From Flavobacteriales bacterium (GTDB taxonomy: Bacteria > Bacteroidota > Bacteroidia > Flavobacteriales_E > Vicingaceae), in assembly GCA_013359255.1 (NCBI GenBank), contig JABWCF010000002.1, forward strand, positions 62,001 to 126,000: 64,000 nt of DNA, read 5' to 3'. Below, in pieces: positions 41,481-51,827 of the stretch; the first letter of the stretch is position 1, and each line of letters opens with the position of its first letter. A program made the position numbers and the translations under genes. The notes under the pieces were generated by a model, which saw only the letters and a program-made list of their open reading frames with translations, was not told where the DNA came from and did not search any database.

Positions 41481-43523
41481 ATGAAAAAACAACCCTCTTT
41501 TTTTCTATGCTTGGCTTTATTCCTTTTATTTTCATGCCAAACAAAAACAACAAAAACAGAACTTGTGAAAGATCCTGATTATGGATTTTCGCTCAGTAAT
41601 TTAGACACTAGCGTATCGCCTTGTACTAATTTTTACCAATATGCGGTAGGTGGTTGGCTTAAACAAAACCCCGTACCGGCTAGCGAATCCAAGTGGGGTT
41701 CTTTTAGTATCTTAAACAACGAAAACCTTACTAAACTAAAATTAATATTAGAAGAAACCTCGGCCAAACAGCAAAAAAAAGGAAGCGATGAACAACTGGT
41801 AGGCGATATGTACAAATCGGCCATAGACTCAAACTTTGTAAACGAACTCGGAATAAGCCCTCTCGAAAATTACATAAGAAAAATAGAAGCTCTTTCTACC
41901 ACCGATGAAATACTTTTGATATTGGCTGAAATGCGTAAACTGGGTTCTGGTTTTTTATTTGGTTATTATGTGGGGCAAGACGAAAAAAACAGCGAAAAAT
42001 ATATAACAACTATTTATCAGGGAGGCCTTGGTTTGCCCGATCGTGAATTTTATTTTCCACAAGACGAAAGAGGAAATACCATATTAACAGAATACAAAAG
42101 CCATATAAAACAACTGTTTTTACTTATTGGAAAACCAGATACCGAGGCAGAAAAAAGTGCAAAGTTTGTTCAGGAAATAGAAATACAATTAGCCCAACAA
42201 TCTATGGATAGAGTGGCTCTTAGAGATCCTGAAAAAACATATAACCTACAAACAATAAAAGAATTAAATCAACTAGCCCCAAATATAAACTGGAATATAT
42301 TTATAGAATCGGCTGGTTTAAAAGGTGTTTCGGAAGTAGTGGTGGGGCAACCCCAGTTTTTAGTGAATGTAAGCAAAATGCTAAAAGCAGTTTCTATAGA
42401 AAAATGGAAGGCTTACATCACTTTTCATTTAGTAAATGATTTTTCGCCTTATCTTTCCCTTCCTTTTGAAAAAGCCCATTTCAATTTTTACGATAAAACT
42501 CTTTCCGGAAAAAAGGAGATGAAGCCTCGTTGGAAAAGAAGTTTAGAAATAATTAACAGCACACTGGGCGAAACGATGGGCAAACTCTACGTGCAAAAAC
42601 ACTTTAGCGAAAGCAGTAAAAAACGAATTGCCGAAATGGTTGAAAATCTGCGTGAAATATACAAAGAAAGAATTTTACAGCTCGATTGGATGAGCGATAG
42701 CACGAAGCAGCAAGCCCTTGCCAAACTAGAAAAGTTTAATAAAAAAATAGGGTATCCCGATACATGGAAAGACTACAGCAACATAGAAATAAGCAACAAC
42801 ACATTATTGCAAAACGTAATGAATTGCAGACAATGGCAATATCAAGAAATGGTAACTCGAATAGGAAAACCTGTTGATAAAAACGAGTGGCTCATGAATC
42901 CGCAAACCATTAACGCATACTACAGCCCCAATATGAACGAAATCGTTTTTCCGGCAGCTATTTTGCAACCCCCATTTTTTAATCCTGATGCCGATGATGC
43001 TATTAATTACGGAGGAATTGGTGCTGTAATAGGACACGAGTTTACTCACGGTTTTGATGATCAGGGAGCAAAATTTGATGGTAACGGAAATATGCACAAT
43101 TGGTGGAGCGATGCCGACAAAACCAAGTTTAAAGAACGCACAGAGGTGCTTGTAAAGCAATTTAACGAATACCAACCTCTAGAAAACGTATTTGTAAACG
43201 GAGAACTTACATTGGGCGAAAATATGGCCGATTTGGGAGGATTGCTGCTCGCTTATTATGCGTTGGAGAAATCTATGAAAACGAAAAATCACACAAAAAT
43301 TAACGACTTTACTTACCAACAGCGTTTTTTCTTAGGTTGGGCACAGGTTTGGCATGCCAACATTAAAGACGAAGCCATGGGGCAAATGGTAAAAACAGAT
43401 TCTCATTCTCCCAGCGAATACAGAGTAAACGGCCCTCTCTCTAATTTGCCCGAGTTTATCAATGCATGGGGGTGTAACGAAAACAATGCAATGGTGCGAA
43501 AAGAAAAAGTGAAGATTTGGTAA
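41481..43523 (+). CDS. M13-family zinc metallopeptidase lipoprotein (PepO/neprilysin type)
   Basis: 680-residue M13 peptidase. Lipoprotein signal ending LLFSC at ~20. Residues ~45-430 form the N-terminal M13 domain (FYQYAVGGWLKQNPVPASESKWGSF). Catalytic domain: VIGHEFTHGFD with His519, Glu520 and His523, third ligand Glu580 in ENMADLGG, and NAYYSPNMNEIVFPAAILQPPFF for substrate binding. It would degrade small peptides in the periplasm or at the surface. All active-site residues present. Monocistronic. Confidence 0.93.
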   Translation: MKKQPSFFLCLALFLLFSCQTKTTKTELVKDPDYGFSLSNLDTSVSPCTNFYQYAVGGWLKQNPVPASESKWGSFSILNNENLTKLKLILEETSAKQQKKGSDEQLVGDMYKSAIDSNFVNELGISPLENYIRKIEALSTTDEILLILAEMRKLGSGFLFGYYVGQDEKNSEKYITTIYQGGLGLPDREFYFPQDERGNTILTEYKSHIKQLFLLIGKPDTEAEKSAKFVQEIEIQLAQQSMDRVALRDPEKTYNLQTIKELNQLAPNINWNIFIESAGLKGVSEVVVGQPQFLVNVSKMLKAVSIEKWKAYITFHLVNDFSPYLSLPFEKAHFNFYDKTLSGKKEMKPRWKRSLEIINSTLGETMGKLYVQKHFSESSKKRIAEMVENLREIYKERILQLDWMSDSTKQQALAKLEKFNKKIGYPDTWKDYSNIEISNNTLLQNVMNCRQWQYQEMVTRIGKPVDKNEWLMNPQTINAYYSPNMNEIVFPAAILQPPFFNPDADDAINYGGIGAVIGHEFTHGFDDQGAKFDGNGNMHNWWSDADKTKFKERTEVLVKQFNEYQPLENVFVNGELTLGENMADLGGLLLAYYALEKSMKTKNHTKINDFTYQQRFFLGWAQVWHANIKDEAMGQMVKTDSHSPSEYRVNGPLSNLPEFINAWGCNENNAMVRKEKVKIW

Positions 43524-43550
43524 AATTTCTTACTATAGAAGCACATTCAT

Positions 43551-43558
43551 TACTTTTG
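43551..43558 (+). promoter_or_regulatory. Candidate -7 box of the 126-aa gene
   Basis: TACTTTTG, 16 nt before the ATG at 43575; no clear -33. Confidence 0.4.
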
Positions 43559-43574
43559 AAAAAAAACAATTACT

Positions 43575-43955
43575 ATGTTAGTTACAGAATTTAGCGAAAC
43601 CTGCTTTCAGTACAGCCATTTTGAAGTATGGCAAATAGATAACCTCGATGCCTTTTTTAAAGGAAATACCATTTTGGAAAAAATTTTCGAAGATTATTAT
43701 AAAATGCCATTGATTGACTTAAAAACAAAACGCTCCGATATTCAAGATACCGATATGATGATTATCACCAAACTTTTGGCACAAGTTGACGATAAGCACT
43801 TTTTCATTTTTACTCTACACGATGAAAATCATTTGGAACTTATAAAAATGCAAAAACTTAATATCATGAACTTTGGTTTGGACATAGAAAAAATAAGTCC
43901 CGATAAAGTTTTTGTAATGCTAATGGATAAAAAAATGCAGGAGCATTTAAATTAA
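43575..43955 (+). CDS. Hypothetical cytoplasmic protein
   Basis: 126-residue acidic protein without signal or membrane segment. I recognise no domain. Alternating beta and alpha patterns (HFFIFTLHDENHLELIKMQKL, KVFVMLMDKK) suggest a small alpha/beta fold. It has its own -7 box and is convergent with sprA (19 nt apart), so it is probably a single-gene unit. The next gene upstream on the same strand is the M13 peptidase, 51 nt away. Confidence 0.65.
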   Translation: MLVTEFSETCFQYSHFEVWQIDNLDAFFKGNTILEKIFEDYYKMPLIDLKTKRSDIQDTDMMIITKLLAQVDDKHFFIFTLHDENHLELIKMQKLNIMNFGLDIEKISPDKVFVMLMDKKMQEHLN

Positions 43956-43974
43956 AATTTTACTTCAATTTATT

Positions 43975-46900
43975 TTATTGCGATAACGAAAACCGTAAGC
44001 TAATACCGGCATTTGTGTTTGCTGTTGGGAAAGTGGTAGAAATAAATGGTTTCGTTAATACTTTATCATAAAATAAACGTAAATTCAGGTTTTTACTCAA
44101 TCGATAATCGCCTGTAATTTTAATAGAAATAATTCGTTGCCCTCCGGTTAACTGGTGGCTTTCTTCTACAATTTTTCTAATAATCGTTAAATTGTTACGT
44201 ATTGAAAAATCGGCTCTTAAATCAAAATCGCTTACTGGTTGTTTTCTGTCCGGACCAAATTTTATAGGGAAACGCATATCTTTAAACTTATATCCGGCAC
44301 CCAAAATTATTTCACGACCTTTTACTTCGGTTATCTGATTGTTGTTTAAACTCAACGAGATATTTCGGTCGGTTTTTAGTTCCACTTTAGAGAGTAAACT
44401 ATTGTTCCAACTCATATCAAAGTTAATGAGTGGGCTAAATTGTTCCGAAATAGAAACAGTAGCAATTTGGTATTGGTTTATAAAATTATTATTTATATCT
44501 CTGGCCGATGGGTTTCCTTGTGCATCTTCAGTATACAGCAAGTTTGCCGTAAAAGAGCTAACATTGTAAGTAGACCGGTAACCATGCCCAACGGTAATGT
44601 TTTTAAAATATTTTTTAAAGAAGTCTAATTTATTTAAGCCATCAAAAGTAACTCTCCAGTTGGGAAGCGGTATTTGTGGAAATTGTTCTAACGAAGTAAA
44701 CTTGGCACTTTTACCGGAATAAGCGGCTCTAAAAGCATTTATGAGTACTTCTTGGTGGGTGGCTCCGTACCCATCAAAATACCCTGTTCCGGTGGGTGCC
44801 GAGTTTGGATTTTTTTCTCCTAACCGATCAGAAACATTTTTTCTTTCTTCAAGTAATTTTTTAAATGTAGTCGAAGAATAATCTTTTTTATCGTCACCAA
44901 TAAATGCCGTTCTCCAGGTAATGAACGATATGCTGTAATTTCCGGTAATAGTGGGAGGAGTGCCGAAATTATAAAAAGGTTCTACTCCCGGTTGTGTATC
45001 GTCCCAAAAAAATTGTTGAGTTGTATTTTGGGCATACCTGCGGTTGGCAGTAAGTTCAATTCTTACGCTTTCTATGGGGCGTATGGTCATTCGGCCTTCT
45101 AAGTTTTTAGAGAGTGTATTGGAATACTGATACATTAATACACGGTTAGGAGTAAGCCAACCTTTTTCGGCAGCAAAAACAGGGTAATTAGGATCTTGCA
45201 TCCCCATTATGAAATTGTAGCCTGGAGCATCAAAGGCAGGGTCAAATCCCATAATTTTTGTTTCTCTTCCGTAGCCTGGAAGTAGGGTTCCTCTATCTTC
45301 AGAATATGTTGCAGAAACATTTTTAACACCCATTAGCAGTTTAAAAAACCGGTCGTGAATACGAGAACCTATTTCTGCTTCTTTCTTTTCTTTTTCTTTG
45401 GCTTTTTTGTCTTCAGGCTTTTGTTCTTCGCCTGGTTTTGGTTTGGGTTTTGGAGCAGGTTTTTTAGGTTTTGGAGAATTTAATTTTTTAAAATAAGGCA
45501 CTTTGTTATAAAGAGTTACCATATTAAACTGTCCATTCAGTTGCTTAGAATTTGCATTTTGAATGGTATGCCCTAGGGTATCGGCACCAATGGGGGCTCT
45601 TTTCCAATCATAACTACCGGTATAACGGGCAGTAGCAGTAACAAAATCGAGTAGTGGTAATTTATTTATGGGGAGGTTGTAATCTAAACTAAAATTATGT
45701 CGGTATTGTGTATTTAAGCCCCAGGTACTAATGCTTTTCATAACGGAATCTTTAAATTCGCTGTACTCTTCTTTGTATCTTTTATCCACTCTTCCATCGG
45801 GTTCGCCAATTACTGAGTTATTGGTAGCATCGAAGGCAAATTTTAGAGACTTTGTAAAATCATGACGAAGACTGTAAATTCGGTTCCAGTAAAAACTTTT
45901 TTGATAAAGGGTGGGTAAAGAAATATCGTAAATAGTGTTGTTTCTTCGTTGTCTTTCGTTGTAAAGCCGGTCGAAGTTGGTTTGAAAACTGTATTGTTTC
46001 GGGGTAAGGTAAAAATTAAATTCGTGCAGCCACTTTAATGATTTTTTTGTGCTGATGTATTTAGAGGATTTAAAGGGTTGGTAGTTTTTTGGATTTGCGT
46101 TGTAATTGTAAGCGATTCCTCCTTTGTAGTTCTTTTTTGTATCGTATTCGGTATTAATATCTCGTTGTAGAGTTTCGGTATAAGCATAAGTAAGGGAGAG
46201 ATTTTCTACATCGTAAATATGCGGTTTGCTTTGTGCTCCTTTTTCTTTACGCACATTGGTAAAATTAATGCTTCTTATTTTTTGATAGGTTTCGCTGCGT
46301 TTTTTAACAGAATCTTTTACCTCCTCTGTAATTTCTTCCGACTGTAAAAAGTCTTTAAACTCAATATCGGGGTCTAGCGGATTATAGCGTGGTGTAATCC
46401 ATTCTTCGGATACTCCGTAAAACATGGGGACACTAATTTTAGTTTGCTCGGGCAAAAATTTTCCTAACTCAACACTGGTAGATAAATCGTATCTCTGCCT
46501 TGTTTCTTGTTGGCGTTCATTTAATTTTTTTTCTATGCTTCCCCAACCGGGAGTACTCATTCCTGCCGAAAGGGTGGCTGTTCCTAAATCGGCAACATTG
46601 GTAGTGACCCTGCCAATAGTAGCCCATCCGCCTTTATTGTTAAAATCAGATAATCGCAATTCGTTTACCCATATTTCGGCACATTTAGCAAGGCCGTCAT
46701 CATTCGGGTTGGTTTCCGATGCCTTAGGATTTCTAACTCCAATGAGTATGGTTTTTACTTTACTAAGATTTGGGTTCCCTTTTATTCGAATAATATTATT
46801 CTTTCCGCTTTCGGTAATAAAATCAGTAATTACATAGGGAATATTTATAGAAACTCCGGCATTGGGATCGAGCAATAGTTCGTTTCTTTTTGTTTTGGCT

Positions 46901-49900
46901 GCATACAGTTTTTCAAATTCAAGGTCGAGGTTATTATATTCCGGCCAAATATCATTTTCGCTTCGGCTGCCCCAGGGGGTAACTTTTAGGGGTATTTCGT
47001 ATTCGTAATAATTATCGTTGAAATCGGTACCCAAACGAATAAACACAGACAAATCATTATCGTTAAGAGTTTCGGCTGACTTTTTTTGCTCGGCATGAAT
47101 AAACATTTTGAGCCTTTTGTACTGGCGTATATCCAGATTTAGATTTTTGAAAGAAGCTCTGGCATCTCCATTTTTAAGGTTGCACACATCTAATACAAGG
47201 GATTGTTCATTTAATTGCTGTAGTATTGCCGAATTGCTGGTACGAGCTAATTGTCTTTGAATTCCTGGAGGTAATACATAGGGGACAGGTTGCTTTTCAG
47301 AGTTTTCTTCTACGTTTACAGCTCCTACATTAAAAGTGGTTTCGTCCTCATCGTTAGGAATGTACTCCCCGTTCGATAATAAATTACCATTATATTTTCT
47401 CCATTCTCCTCTTATTAAATCTAAGGTAGCAAACCTTAGCACAATAGGTTGGCTAAAGCCTTTCACAAACATACGCATAAAGCGAATAGCTTTAAAATCA
47501 TAAATTTCTCCAACCACTCTGTCGGGCATACGTATGGGCACTTTAAACTGGTACCAACGAACTTTACGGGTCCCGTTAGGTGTTTGAGCTTCGGCTGTGT
47601 ATATGTTGGTAATGTAATTTTTCCCTATGTTCGATTCATCTAAATCTTGCGGAGTAAGGCGAATTTGATATTGATAATAGTTTTCTTTTCGGTCTTGGTT
47701 ATTGTCTAGGTTTATATCTTCTACATCGGGCAGGGTGGTGGCAGAGGTAGGGTAAGATTCTCCTCCGCTTCCCGTTTCGGCCGAATTCCCTTGAAAGTTA
47801 TTGTATTTTTTATAGCGTTCAAGAATGCTTTTTTTGTCGTTATCGTAACTTGTACCACGGTAGTATTTGTAGTTATCGGAAGCAATATCACCATTTAATG
47901 CTTGTTGTGCAGCCGGAGAAAGGGCATCATAAAAACTTTTAAAATGTTCTTGTTCTTCGGCATCGTTTAATCCGTCAAGCCCTATATCCTGAAAAGTTCT
48001 TGTGCCGGTTTGGTTATCGAATGCGTAAATAATGGGTTGTTGTTTGGCTACTCTTCCCCATGAGGTATAATCGTAGTCGGCATTGTTTACATTGGCAGAG
48101 GTAGGCAATCCATTTTCAAAACTTTTTCGGTTATCACGTAAAATATCTTCAGAAATACTTCCTAGGTTTATGTATAAGTCTCCTCCGGAGTGATTGGGGT
48201 TTCCGTCTTCGGGGTCAAAAGGATCCATCATCCAAAATTGAACAAATTCAATATTAGAGGCTTCAAAATCGGTGGTTTGCAAATCTCGCATTATGCCTCC
48301 CCAACGGCTGGTTGGGTTGTTTAACATTCCATTACTCATATTTGTTCCTGCAGAGTACGCACTAGGATTAGCATCGAAATTATAAGGGCCTCTTTCTTCG
48401 GGGTAAAAAGCTAAATCGAGTACCGGAATGTTGGTAACTACGTTGTTGGCTAATGATTTGTTTGGAAATACTTCTAATTGGTCTACCTGCCTCATGTAGT
48501 GGTTAGAACGCATATCTTTGTCATCTTTAATATGTGCGGGCGTTCTGGAGTCTATTCTCCAAAAAAGAGGATCGATTACATACCATGCAAGATTCGCTCT
48601 GTTGTAGCCGTAAGCAAGGTTATCTGAAAGATTTCCTTCGGGGAATAAGTCGGGTTGTTTTTGTGGAGTACTGGCAATTCTCCATCTATTAAAGGCTTTA
48701 ATGTCTATGGCCGATTGACTTCCTTCAAAATCGTCAACATAAGCAATACCTTCTCTGGTAATAGCTCTAGAGTTTCCGGGTATTAAATAGGCAAATTCTC
48801 CTTGTACGGTTAATGATGATTTTTCTTTGGTAGAATAAAAGGGAAGTTTATCGGCAAGGCGTGTAATAATAGGAGCTTCCTTGGTATAGGTAGCATCTAA
48901 GCCAACTACAGTATTTGCTATTGGCTCATTTCCTATGTTTATTTTTTGCGTCATGGGGCGTTCTGCTAATCGTAATACAGTACCACCAATATTTATATTT
49001 TCGTTGAATTTGTAGTCTAATCTGGCACCTACCATGGTTTTAACCTGCACAGCAAATAGGGCATTGCTTTGAAGTGATACTTTAATGGGTTGCCCCGACT
49101 GGAGTAAACCGGAATTGATGATTTTTACCCGGCCCAAGTTGTAATCTACGGTATAGTCAACATTTTCGGTAAGCGGGCTTCCTCCAGCCGTAACCACTAC
49201 AGAGCCTTGCGGAATATTTAACGCATTTAAAGAAATTTCGGAACCCGATGAAGATGAATACTGTCCTTTAATCGTGTAACGATTGTGTGGAGCATCTAAT
49301 TTAGCAAGTGCTTGAGTAGTGGTATAAAGCGAATCGAAGGCAAATTTGTTAGCGAGAGCAGTTTCGCCCGAATTAAACTTATTTCGCAACCCCGAGCTAA
49401 AAGGTTCTAATACCGGAAAATAAATTCTGCCATTGGTGGGGTTAATGGTTATGCCCGGAACAAAGTCAAAAACACCATCGGCTCCGGGTTGATTCATTTG
49501 GTTTAACCGATCTATATCGGTAAGCATAATGATGGGCTTGCCCTTTACCGAACCCTCGGGTAAAAAAGGAATTTCTACTCCTGTTTCGGGATTTAAATAC
49601 CATACATCTAATAAAAAATCTTTTTGACTTACATTAAACGCTCCAAGAGCATAAACGTTTTTCATCATCAAATTCCAGTTTGGAATTTTGGTGTTTAAAA
49701 TAGTACTTTTTAATAATTTAAGGTAGAGGGCATTTTGTCCGTTTATACCGTCTGTAGAAAATTCACCTACCTGATAGGTTTTACCATTGTAGGTATATTG
49801 GTAAGCAACGGCTACAATATCATCATCGCCTATCATTGAATTTAACGATACGTAGCCTAGTTGCGGATTTAGTATATATTCAGACGATGAGAGCATGCGT

Positions 49901-51219
49901 GCGTTTTCATACACTTCATAGTCTAATCCATTAATAAAACCAAGCCCGTCAAGAACAACGGAAGCATTGGTGAAAGAACGTATGGCCGATGAATTTGGAA
50001 ATCCTGAACTTAAGTTAGAATAGAGGTTGTTTGCACTGTTATTTGGAATAGGAGAATTTATATCATTATCTGAAGTTAAATCATCTCTGTGAATATGAGT
50101 TTGCGTTGCTTCACCGAGGTCTTGCATGGCTACTATGTTACGTATGTTGTCTGTTGCTCTATTTACATTCGATACCCAAATTTCTACGCGGTTTACGGTA
50201 ATACGAGAGCTAATGAGTGGAGGATTAGAAAGAGATGATTCGTATTGGTCTCGGAAAAATTGCGATAAAAAGAAGTGTTTGTTAGCCTCATAATCGGCTA
50301 CATTTTTTTCAAATTCTTGTATTTGAGCTCCTCCGGTGATTTCAATTTCTTTCTTTTCTCCTTTTTCTTGCGATAGAACCGTGGTAACTCGTAGCCTTCC
50401 GAATTTGAGTTCCGATTTTATTCCAAACAAAGTTTGGCTTCCCGTAATTAAGGAGCCTTTTACAGGCAGGGCTACATTACCGGCTTCAATTTTTTGAATA
50501 ATTTCGTCTTCGTACCCTGTGTATTCCAATTTCATTTGGTTTTCGAAGTCGAAGGTTGCTTGTGTGTTGTAATTGGTAGAAATTCTTAGTTTATCGCCAA
50601 TTTGACCAATTACACTAAGTTGTATTCGTTGGTCGAAATCGAAAGTAGTAACTCTTCGTTGTCGTTCGGGTATGGCAGGGTTATCTCTTCTAGAACTATT
50701 TACTCCAAAAATAAGTTCGGCCGAGCCATTGGGGCGAATCTCAATTTTATCTCCTCCAAAAATGCGATCGAATGCTTCGCTTTCTACTTTTAACGTAGGA
50801 GCTAATCCTTTTGCCCCATGAGCCATATCGCTCTCTGTACCCGATTTTTCCCTCCAATACTCTTTGGTTCTTTTTTTAAAATCGTACTCTAAGTATTCTT
50901 CGAAGGTAAGGTAAGAAGGAGGACGAAAATTGTAATTGCCGTATTTTTCTTTGTAGTTGTAGTTCCCTGTTTCGGGGTCGTACTCGTAACCCGATTTTAT
51001 GTTTTCGGGTTGGTTTAAATACAATCCTCCATTGTTGTTTGTGCCAAAGGGGTAGGGTAATTGCACTTCAGGGGTATCGGGAGGTGGAGGTGGTGCATAA
51101 AAACCTAAGGGTTTAGCTACCGAATGAGGAGTTTTTAAAAAAGATGCTCCCGAAGCGATAAGAATACTTAGCGAAACAAAAAGAAGTAGCCGATATATGT
51201 AAGTAATTTTTAAATTCAA
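43975..51219 (-). CDS. sprA: Cell-surface protein SprA, T9SS outer-membrane translocon
   Basis: 2414-residue SprA, the very large outer-membrane barrel through which T9SS cargo leaves the cell. N-terminal signal ~1-30. Diagnostic segments include FPYGTNNNGG-like region, EIRPNGSAELIFGVNSSRRDNP, QTLFGIKSELKFGRLRVTTVLSQEKGEKK, AYVDDFEGSQSAIDIK and WVNELRLSDF. A Pro/Lys-rich linker (KPAPKPKPKPGEEQK) lies at about residue 1915 and may be a periplasmic loop. The start is TTG (51219): no ATG or GTG is in frame between it and the ruvA stop. It follows ruvA by 13 nt in the order maeB-ruvA-sprA found in many Bacteroidota. Needed here for export of the five sorting-domain proteins. Confidence 0.95.
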   Translation of the reverse strand: MNLKITYIYRLLLFVSLSILIASGASFLKTPHSVAKPLGFYAPPPPPDTPEVQLPYPFGTNNNGGLYLNQPENIKSGYEYDPETGNYNYKEKYGNYNFRPPSYLTFEEYLEYDFKKRTKEYWREKSGTESDMAHGAKGLAPTLKVESEAFDRIFGGDKIEIRPNGSAELIFGVNSSRRDNPAIPERQRRVTTFDFDQRIQLSVIGQIGDKLRISTNYNTQATFDFENQMKLEYTGYEDEIIQKIEAGNVALPVKGSLITGSQTLFGIKSELKFGRLRVTTVLSQEKGEKKEIEITGGAQIQEFEKNVADYEANKHFFLSQFFRDQYESSLSNPPLISSRITVNRVEIWVSNVNRATDNIRNIVAMQDLGEATQTHIHRDDLTSDNDINSPIPNNSANNLYSNLSSGFPNSSAIRSFTNASVVLDGLGFINGLDYEVYENARMLSSSEYILNPQLGYVSLNSMIGDDDIVAVAYQYTYNGKTYQVGEFSTDGINGQNALYLKLLKSTILNTKIPNWNLMMKNVYALGAFNVSQKDFLLDVWYLNPETGVEIPFLPEGSVKGKPIIMLTDIDRLNQMNQPGADGVFDFVPGITINPTNGRIYFPVLEPFSSGLRNKFNSGETALANKFAFDSLYTTTQALAKLDAPHNRYTIKGQYSSSSGSEISLNALNIPQGSVVVTAGGSPLTENVDYTVDYNLGRVKIINSGLLQSGQPIKVSLQSNALFAVQVKTMVGARLDYKFNENINIGGTVLRLAERPMTQKINIGNEPIANTVVGLDATYTKEAPIITRLADKLPFYSTKEKSSLTVQGEFAYLIPGNSRAITREGIAYVDDFEGSQSAIDIKAFNRWRIASTPQKQPDLFPEGNLSDNLAYGYNRANLAWYVIDPLFWRIDSRTPAHIKDDKDMRSNHYMRQVDQLEVFPNKSLANNVVTNIPVLDLAFYPEERGPYNFDANPSAYSAGTNMSNGMLNNPTSRWGGIMRDLQTTDFEASNIEFVQFWMMDPFDPEDGNPNHSGGDLYINLGSISEDILRDNRKSFENGLPTSANVNNADYDYTSWGRVAKQQPIIYAFDNQTGTRTFQDIGLDGLNDAEEQEHFKSFYDALSPAAQQALNGDIASDNYKYYRGTSYDNDKKSILERYKKYNNFQGNSAETGSGGESYPTSATTLPDVEDINLDNNQDRKENYYQYQIRLTPQDLDESNIGKNYITNIYTAEAQTPNGTRKVRWYQFKVPIRMPDRVVGEIYDFKAIRFMRMFVKGFSQPIVLRFATLDLIRGEWRKYNGNLLSNGEYIPNDEDETTFNVGAVNVEENSEKQPVPYVLPPGIQRQLARTSNSAILQQLNEQSLVLDVCNLKNGDARASFKNLNLDIRQYKRLKMFIHAEQKKSAETLNDNDLSVFIRLGTDFNDNYYEYEIPLKVTPWGSRSENDIWPEYNNLDLEFEKLYAAKTKRNELLLDPNAGVSINIPYVITDFITESGKNNIIRIKGNPNLSKVKTILIGVRNPKASETNPNDDGLAKCAEIWVNELRLSDFNNKGGWATIGRVTTNVADLGTATLSAGMSTPGWGSIEKKLNERQQETRQRYDLSTSVELGKFLPEQTKISVPMFYGVSEEWITPRYNPLDPDIEFKDFLQSEEITEEVKDSVKKRSETYQKIRSINFTNVRKEKGAQSKPHIYDVENLSLTYAYTETLQRDINTEYDTKKNYKGGIAYNYNANPKNYQPFKSSKYISTKKSLKWLHEFNFYLTPKQYSFQTNFDRLYNERQRRNNTIYDISLPTLYQKSFYWNRIYSLRHDFTKSLKFAFDATNNSVIGEPDGRVDKRYKEEYSEFKDSVMKSISTWGLNTQYRHNFSLDYNLPINKLPLLDFVTATARYTGSYDWKRAPIGADTLGHTIQNANSKQLNGQFNMVTLYNKVPYFKKLNSPKPKKPAPKPKPKPGEEQKPEDKKAKEKEKKEAEIGSRIHDRFFKLLMGVKNVSATYSEDRGTLLPGYGRETKIMGFDPAFDAPGYNFIMGMQDPNYPVFAAEKGWLTPNRVLMYQYSNTLSKNLEGRMTIRPIESVRIELTANRRYAQNTTQQFFWDDTQPGVEPFYNFGTPPTITGNYSISFITWRTAFIGDDKKDYSSTTFKKLLEERKNVSDRLGEKNPNSAPTGTGYFDGYGATHQEVLINAFRAAYSGKSAKFTSLEQFPQIPLPNWRVTFDGLNKLDFFKKYFKNITVGHGYRSTYNVSSFTANLLYTEDAQGNPSARDINNNFINQYQIATVSISEQFSPLINFDMSWNNSLLSKVELKTDRNISLSLNNNQITEVKGREIILGAGYKFKDMRFPIKFGPDRKQPVSDFDLRADFSIRNNLTIIRKIVEESHQLTGGQRIISIKITGDYRLSKNLNLRLFYDKVLTKPFISTTFPTANTNAGISLRFSLSQ

Positions 51220-51232
51220 AGTAAATACTTGC

Positions 51233-51817
51233 TTATAAGGCTTTTAGTGCTTTTTTAATAATTTCTTCTACACTTGCTTCTGTGTTGGAGGCAATGATTT
51301 GATTAACCACCTTTTCTGTTTGAATTTTTGAAAAGCCAAGCATAACCAAGGCCGATAACGCTTCTTCTTTAGAAGTATTGTTTTGAGCATTGATAATTTG
51401 AGGTGAAAAATGGTCGCCTTTCAGTAATTTATCTCTTAGGTCAATAATAATTCTTTCGGCCGATTTAGTTCCAATACCCTTTATGCTTTTAAGTAAGTTT
51501 ACATCTTTAGAAATAATGGCATTTTTAATTTCGGCAGCACTAAGTGAAGAAAGAATTAAAATAGCGGTGGCTGCCCCTACCCCTGAAACAGATATAAGTT
51601 GGAGGAATAATTCTTTTTCACTTTTTTCGGCAAAACCATAAAGAAGATGAGCATCTTCTCTCACAATAAGGTGTGTATGTAGCTTACATAAATCGTTACT
51701 GGTTAATTTTGAAAAAGTATTCAGGGAAATATTAACTAAATAACCAACTCCTGCACAGTTTATTATAACGTAAGTTGGTGTTTTTTCAAAAATTTTCCCT
51801 TCAATGTAAGCAATCAT
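51233..51817 (-). CDS. ruvA: Holliday junction branch migration protein RuvA
   Basis: 194-residue RuvA. OB-fold domain I (1-~62, MIAYIEGKIFEKTPTYVII), tandem helix-hairpin-helix domain II (~70-140, LISVSGVGAATAILIL and LKSIKGIGTKSAERIIIDL) and domain III (~148-194, EEALSALVMLGFSK) that contacts RuvB. A tetramer holds four-way junctions while RuvB drives migration. RuvB is not in the window. It lies between maeB (10 nt) and sprA (13 nt). Confidence 0.95.
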   Translation of the reverse strand: MIAYIEGKIFEKTPTYVIINCAGVGYLVNISLNTFSKLTSNDLCKLHTHLIVREDAHLLYGFAEKSEKELFLQLISVSGVGAATAILILSSLSAAEIKNAIISKDVNLLKSIKGIGTKSAERIIIDLRDKLLKGDHFSPQIINAQNNTSKEEALSALVMLGFSKIQTEKVVNQIIASNTEASVEEIIKKALKAL

Positions 51818-51827
51818 AATAGTTTAG

